64,000 nucleotides of DNA from Maridesulfovibrio frigidus DSM 17176 (GCF_000711735.1 NZ_JONL01000001.1:434001-498000), one strand, 5' to 3'. Positions 8,368-17,520 are shown, counted from the first letter of the stretch. Made by a program: numbers and translations. The notes: generated from the letters alone by a model not told the origin.

Positions 8368-9261
8368 ATGCCAATTTCTGATTCTAAATATTTTCCAGTG
8401 GTAGCACTCGTTGTAGCTGTATTCCTATGGGCCAGTTCTTTTATTGTGCTCAAAATTGCCCTTGCCGTTTATGATCCGATGGTAGTAATTTTCGGAAGGA
8501 TGATGCTAGCTTCACTATGTTTTGTATTTTTTATTCCCAAATTCAGAAAGCAAAAAATTCACAAAGGTGATTTCAAATGGCTTGCCATCATGGCTTTCTG
8601 CGAGCCATGCATGTACTTTGTCTTCGAAAGTCATGCCATGATATACACTTCTGCTTCTCAAGCAGGAATGATTGTAGCAACCCTGCCCCTACTTATGGCC
8701 GTATCCGCGCGCTTCATTCTCAAAGAAAAGCTTAGCCGTAAAACCCTTATAGGCTTCATTCTCGCTGTTATCGGCGGCATATGGCTTTCCGTTTACTCAG
8801 CGGCTACAGAAGCTTCTCCAGATCCTATATTTGGGAATTTCCTCGAATTCTTAGCCATGTGCTGCGCAGTTGGATACATGACAATTCTAAAAACCATGAC
8901 TGTGCGATATTCCGCACTTTTCATTACAGCGTTTCAAGCTTTTATGGGCGCTATTTTTTATCTTCCATTACTATTTATGCCCACAACGACTCTGCCTGAT
9001 TTTTATCATCCAGCCGCAACCTTTTCCATCATATATCTTGGAATCGGCATAACCCTCGGAGCATACGGTTTATACAACTACGGTATGAGCCGACTACCGG
9101 CCAGCCAGACAACAGCTTATGTAAACCTGATTCCAGTCTTCACACTCATAATGGGATGGGCTATACTCGATGAAAAATTAAATTTTACCCAATTTATTGC
9201 AGCAGGACTTGTCATGTGCGGAGTTATACTTAGCCAGGATCGATCTGGAAAGAATGGGTGA
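8368..9261 (+). CDS. EamA/DMT-superfamily transporter (second copy)
   Basis: The 297-residue protein has ten predicted membrane helices in two EamA repeats; the first starts with VAVFLWASSFIVLKIAL and the second repeat contains the YLGIGITLGAYGLYNYGMSRL stretch, with the GWAILDEKL motif common before the last helix. It is diverged from the other EamA protein in the window and is not a recent duplicate. Substrate unknown; export of small metabolites across the inner membrane is the family role. No strong Shine-Dalgarno sequence is visible before the ATG. Confidence 0.88.
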   Translation: MPISDSKYFPVVALVVAVFLWASSFIVLKIALAVYDPMVVIFGRMMLASLCFVFFIPKFRKQKIHKGDFKWLAIMAFCEPCMYFVFESHAMIYTSASQAGMIVATLPLLMAVSARFILKEKLSRKTLIGFILAVIGGIWLSVYSAATEASPDPIFGNFLEFLAMCCAVGYMTILKTMTVRYSALFITAFQAFMGAIFYLPLLFMPTTTLPDFYHPAATFSIIYLGIGITLGAYGLYNYGMSRLPASQTTAYVNLIPVFTLIMGWAILDEKLNFTQFIAAGLVMCGVILSQDRSGKNG

Positions 9262-9266
9262 TATTT

Positions 9267-9330
9267 GCCTCCGGCGTCTTGATCCCTTTTGGAAAAGGGT
9301 TCAAGACTCCCAAAACTTTTTTACGAAAGG
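9267..9330. repeat. Intergenic inverted repeat element beginning GCCTCCGGCG
   Basis: A GCCTCCGGCG box leads into a long hairpin (9276-9307) formed by GTCTTGA + TCCCTTTT on one arm and AAAAGGG + TTCAAGAC on the other, with one mismatch, followed by CCCAAAACTTTTTT. Similar modules (GCCTCCGGCG, a variable long stem, then CCCAAAACTTTT) are scattered between genes in Desulfovibrio genomes as I recall them, so this is likely one copy of a dispersed repeat. It could also end transcription of the upstream exporter gene. No second copy is present in the window. Confidence 0.55.
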
Positions 9331-9375
9331 GGCTTATTAGAGAGTAGTTATTTTAGTGCATGGTAATTTGTATTT

Positions 9376-10224
9376 TTACTCTGGAATAAAAAAGGGCTGA
9401 TTGGGGAGTTTTATGGAGTCCATTTTTGCCGCTTCGTTTAGTAGCCTTGTAACAGCCTTCTCCCCTTCTTCGCCTACATCCATGCTGTAATCAGTTACAA
9501 ACGTTTCAATGTGTTCATTAACTACATTGTCGTCCATTTCTTGAGCATGTTCTTTGATATACGGCCATGCCTCGCTCGGATCTACCTGCGAAAGAGTTAA
9601 ACTTCTGCGAATTGCGGAATTAATTAGATCGGCAACGTCCGCTCCCAGCGAACGCCTTATGGCAATAGAGCCTAACGGGATGGGCAGCCCAGAAAAATCT
9701 TCCCACCATTTACCTAGATCGGATATTTTGGATAATCCTAATCCGTGATACGTGAAACGCCCCTCGTGAATGACCACTCCCGCTTCCACTTCTCCCGATG
9801 CGATTGCTGGCATAATTTTATCAAAGACTAGTTCTACAATTTCTACCTGAATACCAGCTTCACGGCACATTAGGTTAAACAATAAATTAGCAGTAGTATT
9901 TCTTCCGGGTATTGCTACACGCTTGCCATTTAGGGCCTCAATAGTGCAAGGTTCCCGAGTCAGCAAAAGCGGACCGACTCCTCTGCCCATGGCGCCGCCT
10001 GCGCGCAGAAGAATATAGTCATTCATGATATGTGCGGCCGCATGAACTGAGACTTTGCAAATATCCATTTTTCCAGCGCGCGCTAAGGAATTGAGTTCCT
10101 CAACGTCCGCAAGTGTGATGTTTAATTTATATGGATCAAGGCTAATCGCCCCGCTTGCAAGGGCGTGAAATATAAAGGTGTCATTCGGGCATGGAGAATA
10201 GCCCATTTCTAATATTTTGCTCAT
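9376..10224 (-). CDS. mqnD: 1,4-dihydroxy-6-naphthoate synthase (futalosine pathway)
   Basis: The 282-residue protein belongs to the periplasmic-binding-protein-like MqnA/MqnD fold. The N-terminus GYSPCPNDTFIFHAL is the hallmark of MqnD, and the following VEELNSLA and KVSVHAAAHI segments match. It converts cyclic dehypoxanthine futalosine into 1,4-dihydroxy-6-naphthoate on the way to menaquinone. It lies opposite to mqnE-mqnC-mqnA, so the four genes share one control region. No ribosome-binding site precedes its ATG; a TATAAA 10 bases upstream implies a leaderless message. Confidence 0.93.
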   Translation of the reverse strand: MSKILEMGYSPCPNDTFIFHALASGAISLDPYKLNITLADVEELNSLARAGKMDICKVSVHAAAHIMNDYILLRAGGAMGRGVGPLLLTREPCTIEALNGKRVAIPGRNTTANLLFNLMCREAGIQVEIVELVFDKIMPAIASGEVEAGVVIHEGRFTYHGLGLSKISDLGKWWEDFSGLPIPLGSIAIRRSLGADVADLINSAIRRSLTLSQVDPSEAWPYIKEHAQEMDDNVVNEHIETFVTDYSMDVGEEGEKAVTRLLNEAAKMDSIKLPNQPFFIPE

Positions 10225-10233
10225 AGAAATGTG

Positions 10234-10262
10234 TTTATATTTTTAATGACTGGAAATCCAGT
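10234..10262 (-). promoter_or_regulatory. Candidate mqnD promoter overlapping a perfect dyad
   Basis: The perfect dyad ACTGGA-AA-TCCAGT spans 10249-10262. On the minus strand a TATAAA (10239-10234) lies 17 bases past the outer half of the dyad, placing the dyad in the -35 position of mqnD, while on the plus strand the mqnE -35 begins two bases beyond it. The predicted mqnD transcript would start about 3 bases before its ATG. Position and symmetry suggest a regulator or activator site for both directions; this is inference. Confidence 0.45.
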
Positions 10263-10263
10263 A

Positions 10264-10298
10264 TTGACATGGATCGAACCGACTTTTATTTACGGTTC
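10264..10298 (+). promoter_or_regulatory. Candidate mqnE-mqnC-mqnA promoter with inverted repeat around the -10
   Basis: TTGACA (10264-10269) is followed after 17 bases by TATTTA (10287-10292). A second inverted repeat, GAACCG (10276-10281) and CGGTTC (10293-10298), straddles that -10. It may be an operator or fold into a hairpin at the 5' end of the mRNA. Confidence 0.45.
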
Positions 10299-10313
10299 AA
10301 CAAAGGTGAACTT

Positions 10314-11405
10314 ATGATTACAAAAGAATATTTCGAAAAAATAGGACTTGGCTCCATTCTGGATAAAGTTCTGGCTGGTGAAAGGCTTTCGATTGCAGAC
10401 GGTCGCACCCTTTACGATTGCACAGACCTTACGGCACTTGGCGCACTCGCATCGATTGTCAGACGCAAACTTCATGGCAACAAAACGTTTTACGTACTCA
10501 ACCGCCATATCAACTATACAAATATTTGTATTAACGGTTGTAAATTTTGTGCCTACGCACGTGAGCGCGGCGAGGATGGATCTTTTCAGCTATCCCAAAA
10601 CGATATACTTGAAAAACTCCGCAGTGCGCCAGTAGCTCCGCGTGAAATTCATGTTGTCGGTGGCTGCCATCCCGATATTCCTCTCTCATTTTTTGAAAAG
10701 TCATTTATAGCGGTTAAGAAAGAATACCCTCAGGCAACTCTTAAATGCTTTACCGCAGTCGAAATTGCGCACTTCGCAGAGATTGAAGGAATTTCTTCAA
10801 AAGAAGTTTTGGAAAAGTTACGCGCTGTTGGAGTTGAAATGCTTCCCGGCGGCGGTGCTGAAATTTTTGCGCCGGAAACCCGTAATAAAATTTGTCCGAA
10901 AAAGCTCGATGGTGATAATTGGCTTAGAATTCACGAAGAAGCACATTCACTCGGCTACACCACGAACTGTACAATGCTCTTCGGGCACGTTGAGTCCGTT
11001 GCGGACAGGCTCGACCATCTTGACCAACTTCGTAAGCAACAAGACGTGTCAGGCGGATTTAACTGCTTTATCCCTCTTCCATTTCTCACTGAAAACAGCG
11101 CCCTCAAAATTGACAATCCGCTGACCGGAATTGATGAGCTTAAAACAATCGCAATCAGCAGATTAATGCTCGATAATATTCCTCACATAAAAGCGTACTG
11201 GGTTATGCTGACGGTTAAGCAGGCCCAAGCAGCGCTTCACTATGGTGCTGACGATTTTGACGGAACTGTTGTTGAGGAAAAAATTGGGCACATGGCAGGC
11301 GCATCATCCGAGCAGGCTCTGGGAAGAAAAGAGCTTGAAGAAATGATTCTCGGCTGCGGATTTGTTCCAGTGGAACGCGATGCTGCTTTTAATGAGATTT
11401 CCTAG
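10314..11405 (+). CDS. mqnE: Aminodeoxyfutalosine synthase (radical SAM)
   Basis: This 363-residue radical SAM enzyme joins the enolpyruvyl benzoate product of MqnA to adenosine from SAM, giving aminodeoxyfutalosine. The iron-sulfur motif CxxxCxxC is at residues 72, 76 and 79 (CINGCKFC), preceded by HINYTNIC as in the family. The LPGGGAEIF segment is also typical. The ATG at 10314 is chosen because AGGTGA lies just upstream and because an earlier in-frame ATG at 10269 lies inside the candidate promoter. It is first in the mqnE-mqnC-mqnA operon. Confidence 0.94.
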   Translation: MITKEYFEKIGLGSILDKVLAGERLSIADGRTLYDCTDLTALGALASIVRRKLHGNKTFYVLNRHINYTNICINGCKFCAYARERGEDGSFQLSQNDILEKLRSAPVAPREIHVVGGCHPDIPLSFFEKSFIAVKKEYPQATLKCFTAVEIAHFAEIEGISSKEVLEKLRAVGVEMLPGGGAEIFAPETRNKICPKKLDGDNWLRIHEEAHSLGYTTNCTMLFGHVESVADRLDHLDQLRKQQDVSGGFNCFIPLPFLTENSALKIDNPLTGIDELKTIAISRLMLDNIPHIKAYWVMLTVKQAQAALHYGADDFDGTVVEEKIGHMAGASSEQALGRKELEEMILGCGFVPVERDAAFNEIS

Positions 11406-11423
11406 ACCAAGAGGATATTCAAT

Positions 11424-12521
11424 ATGACAAGTCTTACTCAAAGTCCTGCTGAAGTGCTCGAAATAGGAGCAAAAATTGCGGCAGGCGAAAGAATAAATTT
11501 TGACGATGCAAATACTCTGCTTGAAAAAGCTGATTTATTTGATCTGGGAAGTATGGCCCATCAAATCAGGATGGCGAAGCACCCTAATATGAATGTTACG
11601 TACGTAGTCGACCGTAATATTAATTACTCAAATATCTGCACTTGCGGGTGTAAATTCTGTGCTTTTTATGTCGCTCCTGAACAGGAAGGCGGATTCGTCA
11701 TAAGCCGTGAAGAGCTTGGGCAAAAGCTTCAAGAAACCGTCGATCTAGGCGGTACCCAAATCCTGATGCAGGGTGGCCATAATCCTGATCTTCCGCTGAC
11801 TTACTACGAAGACATGCTGCGCTTTATAAAAGAAAATTACCCTGTGCACATTCATGCATTTTCACCACCTGAAATAGTATTTTTCAGCGAACTGGAAGGC
11901 ATTTCAGTTGAAGCAGTTCTCAAGCGCTTAATCTCAGCAGGACTTGCGTCTATTCCCGGCGGCGGCGCTGAAATTCTTGTAGACGAAGTGCGCACAAAAA
12001 TTGCTCCTAATAAATGTTCTACAGAACAGTGGCTTGGCGTGATGGAAACAGCTCACAATTTGGGAATTAGGACCACCGCTACCATGATGTTCGGTCATGA
12101 GGAAAAACCTGTAGACAGAATCGCACATTTATTTGCACTACGTGAAGTACAGGACCGCACTGGCGGATTCACAGCTTTCATTCCATGGACTTTTCAGCCC
12201 GATAATACAAACATTCCCAACGCACGAAGAATGACGAGTGTAGAATATTTACGTATTCTCGCAATTTCAAGAATTGTGCTTGATAACTTCGACAACTTGC
12301 AAGTGTCGTGGGTAACAATGGGACCTAAGATTGCTCAGCTCGCACTGTTTTATGGCGGTAACGATTTCGGATCTACAATGATAGAAGAGAATGTTGTAAA
12401 AGCTGCTGGGGTCAGTTTCAGATTATCTGAAGGCGAGATAGCTAACCTGATAACAAAAGCAGGATTTACTCCTAGACAAAGGAACATGAAATACGGGTTG
12501 CTGGAGTCAAGTAATGGCTGA
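11424..12521 (+). CDS. mqnC: Cyclic dehypoxanthine futalosine synthase (radical SAM)
   Basis: This 365-residue radical SAM enzyme cyclises dehypoxanthine futalosine. It is clearly paralogous to the preceding mqnE, with the same NYSNIC...CKFC cluster (cysteines at residues 72, 76 and 79, plus an extra cysteine at 74) and the SIPGGGAEIL segment. The AGGAT-type ribosome site and 18-base gap from mqnE suggest a shared mRNA, and its last eight bases overlap the start of mqnA. The futalosine hydrolase gene mqnB, which should act between MqnE and MqnC, is not in the window. Confidence 0.94.
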   Translation: MTSLTQSPAEVLEIGAKIAAGERINFDDANTLLEKADLFDLGSMAHQIRMAKHPNMNVTYVVDRNINYSNICTCGCKFCAFYVAPEQEGGFVISREELGQKLQETVDLGGTQILMQGGHNPDLPLTYYEDMLRFIKENYPVHIHAFSPPEIVFFSELEGISVEAVLKRLISAGLASIPGGGAEILVDEVRTKIAPNKCSTEQWLGVMETAHNLGIRTTATMMFGHEEKPVDRIAHLFALREVQDRTGGFTAFIPWTFQPDNTNIPNARRMTSVEYLRILAISRIVLDNFDNLQVSWVTMGPKIAQLALFYGGNDFGSTMIEENVVKAAGVSFRLSEGEIANLITKAGFTPRQRNMKYGLLESSNG

Positions 12522-13341
12522 TGTAATTAAAGTCGGTAGAATGTCTTTTTTAAATGTTTTACCGATTTATTACCCACTTGAATCAAACCTCATAGAAAAT
12601 AATTTTAACTTTTTCTATGGCCCACCTGCTCAACTCAATAAGTTGATGGCGGAAGGCTTACTTCATATTTCTTCTGCATCATCAATCGAATACCTACGGC
12701 ATTCTGAGCAATATGAATTAATCCCAAACATTGCCATTGGTAGTTGTGGACCAGTACAATCTGTTCTGTTGCTTAGCCAAAAACCGATTCATGATTTAGA
12801 TGGTTCTAAAATTCTGGTAAGTTCTCAGACGCATACATCAGCGGCACTGCTCAAAATTCTTTTTAGCGAACACATACCAATTAAACCTGTTTATGAAACA
12901 GGAAAGGCTTCAGAACTATTAGCTTCAGGACAGCGCCCTGACGCAATCTTAGCGATAGGAGACGAAGCCCTGAACCTGCGCAACCATGAAGATTACCCAT
13001 ACAAATTAGATCTAGGGGAAGCATGGCGCGAGTGGACAGGACTGCCATTTATTTTTGGAGTATGGATCGTACGCAAAGACCTAGCTAATAAGAAAGAAAT
13101 CATCGAGGCTGTAAATATTTTGATTGAAGCGAAAGAATGGGGACAGGAGAATATAGACCAAATGTCTGAAATAACATCTGAAAAGAGTATCTTATCACCT
13201 GTTGAAATGAAATCTTACTTTGAAGGACTAGTCTACAATCTAGAAGAAAACGAAATAGAGGGACTCAAAATATTTGCTAAGTATTTATACAAAACAGGGC
13301 AGATAGAACATGTTCCAAGCTTAAATTTTATTGAATTATAG
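12514..13341 (+). CDS. mqnA: Chorismate dehydratase (futalosine pathway)
   Basis: The 275-residue protein catalyses the first committed step, dehydration of chorismate to 3-enolpyruvyl benzoate. It has the MqnA signature near the N-terminus (KVGRMSFLNVLPIYYPLE) and the ISSASSIEYL segment that forms part of the binding cleft, and shares the two-lobed fold of MqnD. Its ATG overlaps the end of mqnC by eight bases, indicating translational coupling. A strong terminator follows the stop. Confidence 0.93.
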   Translation: MADVIKVGRMSFLNVLPIYYPLESNLIENNFNFFYGPPAQLNKLMAEGLLHISSASSIEYLRHSEQYELIPNIAIGSCGPVQSVLLLSQKPIHDLDGSKILVSSQTHTSAALLKILFSEHIPIKPVYETGKASELLASGQRPDAILAIGDEALNLRNHEDYPYKLDLGEAWREWTGLPFIFGVWIVRKDLANKKEIIEAVNILIEAKEWGQENIDQMSEITSEKSILSPVEMKSYFEGLVYNLEENEIEGLKIFAKYLYKTGQIEHVPSLNFIEL

Positions 13342-13366
13342 TATTTAATAAGACTCATCTTAAGAC

Positions 13367-13402
13367 AAAAAAAGGGTATGTAATTTACATACCCTTTTTT
13401 TA
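13367..13402. terminator. Bidirectional terminator between mqnA and the LysR gene
   Basis: GGGTATGTAA pairs with TTACATACCC, flanked by seven A residues on the left and seven T residues on the right. It sits between two converging genes and works in both directions on paper. Confidence 0.9.
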
Positions 13403-13415
13403 TTAGCAAAAAAGT

Positions 13416-14312
13416 CTATTCAAAAGTGCTATTTTTAACGTGATCAATAAAATAACGGACAGCCGGAAAGAATTCTCTACCGGTGAGATGAGCTAGATAG
13501 AAACTGCGTTCTAGATTCAAAGGCAAATCAGTAATATGAATAAGCTCACCCGAATCGATGAGAGGCTGTGCTGCAAGCAGAGATGTAACACTTATGCCAA
13601 GACCCGCCTTTACGCATTGAACAACGGCCTGAGTGGATTCAACCCAGACGGTAACGTTTAGATCGCGAATACTGGTGCCGAGCTCTGCCAGCCCTGCTTC
13701 AAGAGCCTTGCGGGTTCCAGAGCCACCTTCACGCATAACCCATGGTAGTTCTGCCAACTGTTGAATATCAACAATACCATCGTAATTTTGAACGAGAACA
13801 GGTGGAGCTACGATAACAAGCTTATCACGCATTATCGGAACAAATTCTATATTAGGAGCATCAGTTGCAGCACCTACAACACCTAGAATAAGCTCTCCGG
13901 ATCGGATTTTATTCAAAATCTCCGTTGTATCACCAACAGACATGTGTATTCTGACATCAGGAAATTTTTTACAATAATCATACAAAATGCCTGGTAAAAG
14001 GTAATGTGATGGAATCGAACTGCCTCCGATATCCAAATCACCTACAACTTTATCCCGTAACAAATTGATTTCTGAATGAGCTTTGCCAATGAGCTCATAA
14101 ATGTCCTTTGCATTACGATATAGCACTTCACCAGCTTGTGTAGACATAATTGATCGACCAAGTCTGTCAAAAAGCTGCACACCTAGTTCTTCCTCAAGAG
14201 TAGAGATATGAGCACTTATCGTTGGCTGTGAAAGAAAAAGATCTCTTCCAGCCTTAGAAAAGCTTTTTAATTCATAAACTTTACAAAAAGCTTCAAGTCT
14301 TCTTAGGTCCAT
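13416..14312 (-). CDS. LysR-family transcriptional regulator
   Basis: The 298-residue protein has an N-terminal winged helix-turn-helix (RLEAFCKVYELKSFSKAGRD, LFLSQPTISAHISTLEEELG) and a C-terminal LysR substrate-binding domain with IRSGELILGVVGA and the GLGISVTSLL segment. It resembles the LysR group annotated as selenium-metabolism-associated in sulfate reducers and clostridia, but that link is recalled, not shown here. The ATG at 14312 is chosen over one at 14327 because GAGGG lies 7 bases upstream and the DNA-binding domain starts at once. Neighbours are the convergent mqn operon and, downstream region aside, the ribosomal block, so no target is evident. Confidence 0.88.
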   Translation of the reverse strand: MDLRRLEAFCKVYELKSFSKAGRDLFLSQPTISAHISTLEEELGVQLFDRLGRSIMSTQAGEVLYRNAKDIYELIGKAHSEINLLRDKVVGDLDIGGSSIPSHYLLPGILYDYCKKFPDVRIHMSVGDTTEILNKIRSGELILGVVGAATDAPNIEFVPIMRDKLVIVAPPVLVQNYDGIVDIQQLAELPWVMREGGSGTRKALEAGLAELGTSIRDLNVTVWVESTQAVVQCVKAGLGISVTSLLAAQPLIDSGELIHITDLPLNLERSFYLAHLTGREFFPAVRYFIDHVKNSTFE

Positions 14313-14350
14313 ACTGATCCCTCTCATCGAAAATATCTATAACCATAGAC

Positions 14351-14384
14351 AAAAAAAAGGGACGGAATAAATTCCGTCCCTTTT
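14351..14384 (-). terminator. Terminator of the alpha ribosomal operon after rplQ
   Basis: AAAAGGGACGGAAT pairs with ATTCCGTCCCTTTT. On the minus strand it ends in eight T residues just after the rplQ stop, closing the 31-kb ribosomal block. Confidence 0.92.
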
Positions 14385-14396
14385 GAAGAGCATAAT

Positions 14397-14813
14397 TTAT
14401 GCTTCCTGAGCTTCCTTTACAGGAGTCTCAGTTGCTTCAGCTGTAACAGCTTCAGCGCGTTTTGTAAGTTCGATGATAACCATAGGAGCGCAATCGCCCT
14501 TACGTGGCTCAGCGAGCTTGATAATACGGGTGTAACCACCGCCGCCGCCAATAAAGCGAGGGCCGATTTCATCAAAGAGCTTCTGAACGAGCTGGTGATT
14601 CTCAAGAGTCTTGTATGCAAGACGTCTAGAGTGCAAGTCGTTACGGAGAGCAAGGGTGATAAGTTTTTCTGCAAAACTTCTCAATTCCTTTGCCTTAGGC
14701 TCAGTGGTACGCATATGTTCATAAGTCAACAGTGAGCGGACCATGTTACGGAACATGGCTTTCCTGTGGGAACCGGTCCTATTGAACTTTCTTCCTGACT
14801 TTTTATGCCTCAT
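14397..14813 (-). CDS. rplQ: 50S ribosomal protein L17
   Basis: The 138-residue protein begins [20 protein letters not shown], the invariant L17 start, and has an alanine- and glutamate-rich tail beyond the conserved core that is common in Deltaproteobacteria. L17 sits on the solvent side of the 50S subunit near the peptide exit tunnel. Its start overlaps the end of rpoA by 11 bases, so the two are coupled, and it is the last gene of the operon. Confidence 0.97.
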   Translation of the reverse strand: MRHKKSGRKFNRTGSHRKAMFRNMVRSLLTYEHMRTTEPKAKELRSFAEKLITLALRNDLHSRRLAYKTLENHQLVQKLFDEIGPRFIGGGGGYTRIIKLAEPRKGDCAPMVIIELTKRAEAVTAEATETPVKEAQEA

Positions 14814-15843
14814 TTTTCTCTTTCCTCTTCAGCCATTCCTGATGCTTTTTGTCGAAATCCTCTAAAGGCATCCCGAACTTGAGCTCCATACTGTCAAGGA
14901 CTCTACGGATTTCGTCGAGAGACTTACGTCCGAAGTTCTTGGTCTTAAGCATGGCCTGCTCTGTTCGCTGAACAAGTTCGCCAACAATTCGAATGTTAGC
15001 AGCCTTGAGGCAGTTAGTCGCACGAACTGATAATTCAAGTTCATCGATACTTTTGAACAGATTAGGGTTCAAATCAAGATCACTTTCCTTAGACTCTTCT
15101 TGTTCAGAGCCCATTTCATCAAAATTGATGAAGACAGAAAGTTGTTCCTTAAGAATTTTGGCGCTATATGCAACCGCATCTTCAGGAGTGACGGAACCAT
15201 CAGTAAAGACTTCAAGTACAAGCTTATCAAAGTTAGTCATTTGTCCGACACGAGCCTGCTCTACACTGTAAGCTACCTTACGAATTGGAGAGAAGGTTGA
15301 ATCAGTCTGAATATGACCAATCTCAGTTGCTAAGCCTTCATGCATATCGGCAGGAACGTATCCCTTACCCATACGAATCTCGAAAGTCATATCGAGTACC
15401 ATTTTCTCAGAGAGAGTCGCAATAGTCTGCTCAGGATTGAGGACTTTAACGTTCTGGTTTTCCTGAATATCAGCTGCGGTGACGACACCCTGCTTATTAA
15501 CCGAAAGGCTAAGGAACTGGGGTTCATCAGTAGTCATTGCGAATCTAATCTGTTTGATGTTCAGCACGACTTCAGTGACATCTTCCATCACACCCTCAAT
15601 GGTAGTGAATTCGTGCTGTACGCCTTCTATCTTAACAGCAACCACAGCTGCTCCTTGCATTGAAGAAAGGAGTACCCGACGAAGGGAGTTGCCTATGGTT
15701 GTGCCAAATCCACGCTCCAAGGGTTCACAAATGAACTTCCCATAAAGCTCGTTGGACTTGGAATCGCGCACAAGCTGTTCCGGCTTTACCAGCTCGGCCC
15801 AGTTGCGTGTATTGATGAGTTTGTCACCGTCTTGAATAAGCAT
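14803..15843 (-). CDS. rpoA: DNA-directed RNA polymerase alpha subunit
   Basis: The 346-residue protein has the N-terminal dimerisation domain ([23 protein letters not shown] pattern near residues 38-60, partly quoted as [12 protein letters not shown]) and, after an acidic linker, the C-terminal domain that contacts upstream promoter DNA and activators ([15 protein letters not shown] and [12 protein letters not shown]). It nucleates assembly of the polymerase core with beta and beta prime, also encoded in this window. It is flanked by rpsD and rplQ as in the standard alpha operon. Confidence 0.97.
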   Translation of the reverse strand: MLIQDGDKLINTRNWAELVKPEQLVRDSKSNELYGKFICEPLERGFGTTIGNSLRRVLLSSMQGAAVVAVKIEGVQHEFTTIEGVMEDVTEVVLNIKQIRFAMTTDEPQFLSLSVNKQGVVTAADIQENQNVKVLNPEQTIATLSEKMVLDMTFEIRMGKGYVPADMHEGLATEIGHIQTDSTFSPIRKVAYSVEQARVGQMTNFDKLVLEVFTDGSVTPEDAVAYSAKILKEQLSVFINFDEMGSEQEESKESDLDLNPNLFKSIDELELSVRATNCLKAANIRIVGELVQRTEQAMLKTKNFGRKSLDEIRRVLDSMELKFGMPLEDFDKKHQEWLKRKEKNEA

Positions 15844-15856
15844 GCACTAATCCTTC

Positions 15857-16483
15857 TTATTTGGAGTACAGCTCGACAATCAGCTGTTCGTTGATAGGGA
15901 ACTGTATGTCTTCCCTAGTCGGCATCGCTTTTACTTCGCCTTTGAAAGCTGCACCGTCGGACTCAAGCCACTCTGGGCAACCGCGACGAGCAATAACTTC
16001 CTGAGCTTCGAGAATAACCGGTATCTTACGGGCTTCATCACGAACCTCAATGACATCACCGGGGCTTACCTGCATGGAAGGAATGTTAACACGTCTTCCA
16101 TTCTTTTTGAAAATGCCGTGTCTCACAAGCTGGCGAGCCTGATTGCGAGAGTTAGCGAATCCCAAGCGGTAAATAGTGTTGTCGAGGCGACTTTCAAGTA
16201 TAATGAGGAGATTCGCACCAGTAACCCCTTTCATGGAGTCTGCGCGCTTAAAATAACCGCGAAACTGCCCTTCAAGGATACCGTACATGCGACGCACTTT
16301 CTGCTTCTCTCGAAGCTGAATAGCGTAGTCACTCATTTTCTTTCTCATGCGTCCTGCAATACCAGGGGCGTATGGACGACGTTCATATGAACACTTATCA
16401 GTAAAGCAGCGATCGCCTTTGATGAAGAGTTTTTCCCCTTCTCTACGGCAAAGTCTGCATTTTGCTTTTGTATATCTAGCCAA
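15857..16483 (-). CDS. rpsD: 30S ribosomal protein S4
   Basis: The 208-residue protein has the S4 N-terminal domain with cysteines CRLCRREG and CFTDKC that could hold zinc, followed by an S4 RNA-binding domain ([22 protein letters not shown]). S4 starts 30S assembly by binding 16S rRNA and in many bacteria represses its own operon. The neighbouring order rpsM-rpsK-rpsD-rpoA-rplQ is canonical. Confidence 0.97.
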   Translation of the reverse strand: MARYTKAKCRLCRREGEKLFIKGDRCFTDKCSYERRPYAPGIAGRMRKKMSDYAIQLREKQKVRRMYGILEGQFRGYFKRADSMKGVTGANLLIILESRLDNTIYRLGFANSRNQARQLVRHGIFKKNGRRVNIPSMQVSPGDVIEVRDEARKIPVILEAQEVIARRGCPEWLESDGAAFKGEVKAMPTREDIQFPINEQLIVELYSK

Positions 16484-16502
16484 GGTTATTCTCCTGCGAA
16501 CG

Positions 16503-16892
16503 TTAGACCCTGCGGCGCTTCGGCGGACGACAGCCGTTGTGCGGTATGGGCGTGATATCGCGAATGAAGTTCACCTTCATACCGATGTTACCGATGGCGC
16601 GCATAGCAGCCTCACGACCGGAACCGGGGCCTTTTACAAAAATACCCACGGTACGCATACCCTGGTCCTGAGCTTTTCTAGCGGCGGTTTCAGCAGCTAC
16701 CTGAGCAGCAAAGGGAGTAGATTTTCTAGATCCCTTGAAACCGGATGCACCAGAAGTGGCCCAGCTGATTACGTTACCTTTTAAATCAGTGAAGGTAATT
16801 ATAGTATTATTAAATGTTGCTTTAACGTGAGCGAGGCCCACAGGAACATTCTTTTTCTCTTTTTTCTTGCCGGAACGGCGAGGTCTAGCCAT
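16503..16892 (-). CDS. rpsK: 30S ribosomal protein S11
   Basis: The 129-residue protein carries the conserved S11 blocks [33 protein letters not shown] and the C-terminal [19 protein letters not shown]11 lies in the platform near the mRNA exit and the E site. A basic N-terminus ([14 protein letters not shown]) precedes the core. It is in the alpha operon, with 85 bases between it and rpsM. Confidence 0.97.
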   Translation of the reverse strand: MARPRRSGKKKEKKNVPVGLAHVKATFNNTIITFTDLKGNVISWATSGASGFKGSRKSTPFAAQVAAETAARKAQDQGMRTVGIFVKGPGSGREAAMRAIGNIGMKVNFIRDITPIPHNGCRPPKRRRV

Positions 16893-16977
16893 ACCATTCT
16901 CTCCAGATGAGTTGAATTTATATCAGCAGCGAAATGACCTGATCAAAATCTGGCCCTAAATCTGCGGATGATCTTAA

Positions 16978-17349
16978 TTATTTCTTCTTCCTACTCATTA
17001 CTGAGCGACGTGGACCTTTGCGGGTCCTTGCGTTGGTTTTGGAGCTCTGTCCGCGTACGGGCAGTCCGCGACGATGGCGGAGTCCACGGTAACTTCCAAT
17101 GTCCATCAAGCGCTTAATATCAGCAACTTGATTGCGACGGAGGTCACCTTCAACTTTATAGTTATCTTCAAGTTCTTTACGAATGGTATTGACCTGTTCA
17201 CCACTAAGGTCATCAGTTTTCAATGTCCAATCGATACCTACGGTATCAAGAATCTTGAGTGCAGTTGTGCGACCTACTCCAAAGATGTAAGTCAGTGCAA
17301 TATCCAAACGCTTATTTTTCGGAAGGTCTACTCCAGCGATACGAGCCAC
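16978..17349 (-). CDS. rpsM: 30S ribosomal protein S13
   Basis: The 123-residue protein starts [20 protein letters not shown] and ends in the basic tail [12 protein letters not shown], both diagnostic of S13. It contacts the A- and P-site tRNAs and the 50S subunit at the head of the 30S particle. It follows rpmJ after 12 bases. Confidence 0.97.
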   Translation of the reverse strand: MARIAGVDLPKNKRLDIALTYIFGVGRTTALKILDTVGIDWTLKTDDLSGEQVNTIRKELEDNYKVEGDLRRNQVADIKRLMDIGSYRGLRHRRGLPVRGQSSKTNARTRKGPRRSVMSRKKK

Positions 17350-17361
17350 AGGTATACCTCT

Positions 17362-17475
17362 CTATCCTTGACGCTGTTTGTGTCTTGGGTTTTCACATAT
17401 CACCCTAAGAACACCTTTGCGTCTGATTACTTTGCATTTGGGACAAATCTTCTTAACAGATGGTCTTACTTTCAT
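17362..17475 (-). CDS. rpmJ: 50S ribosomal protein L36
   Basis: The 37-codon gene encodes [20 protein letters not shown] and ends [11 protein letters not shown]. The CPKC pair, the later cysteine and histidine are the zinc ligands of the zinc-binding L36 form. It is the first gene after the predicted alpha-operon promoter, taking the place that infA-rpmJ hold in many bacteria; infA itself is absent here. Confidence 0.95.
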
Positions 17476-17520
17476 GACCGTCTCCACTAATGCAGTTTAA
17501 CAGTTAACCAATCGGGAGCT

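Noticed and set aside
9376-13341. Search for mqnB within the menaquinone cluster
   Set aside because: No nucleosidase-like frame lies among mqnD, mqnE, mqnC and mqnA; the futalosine hydrolase must be elsewhere or replaced by a general nucleosidase.
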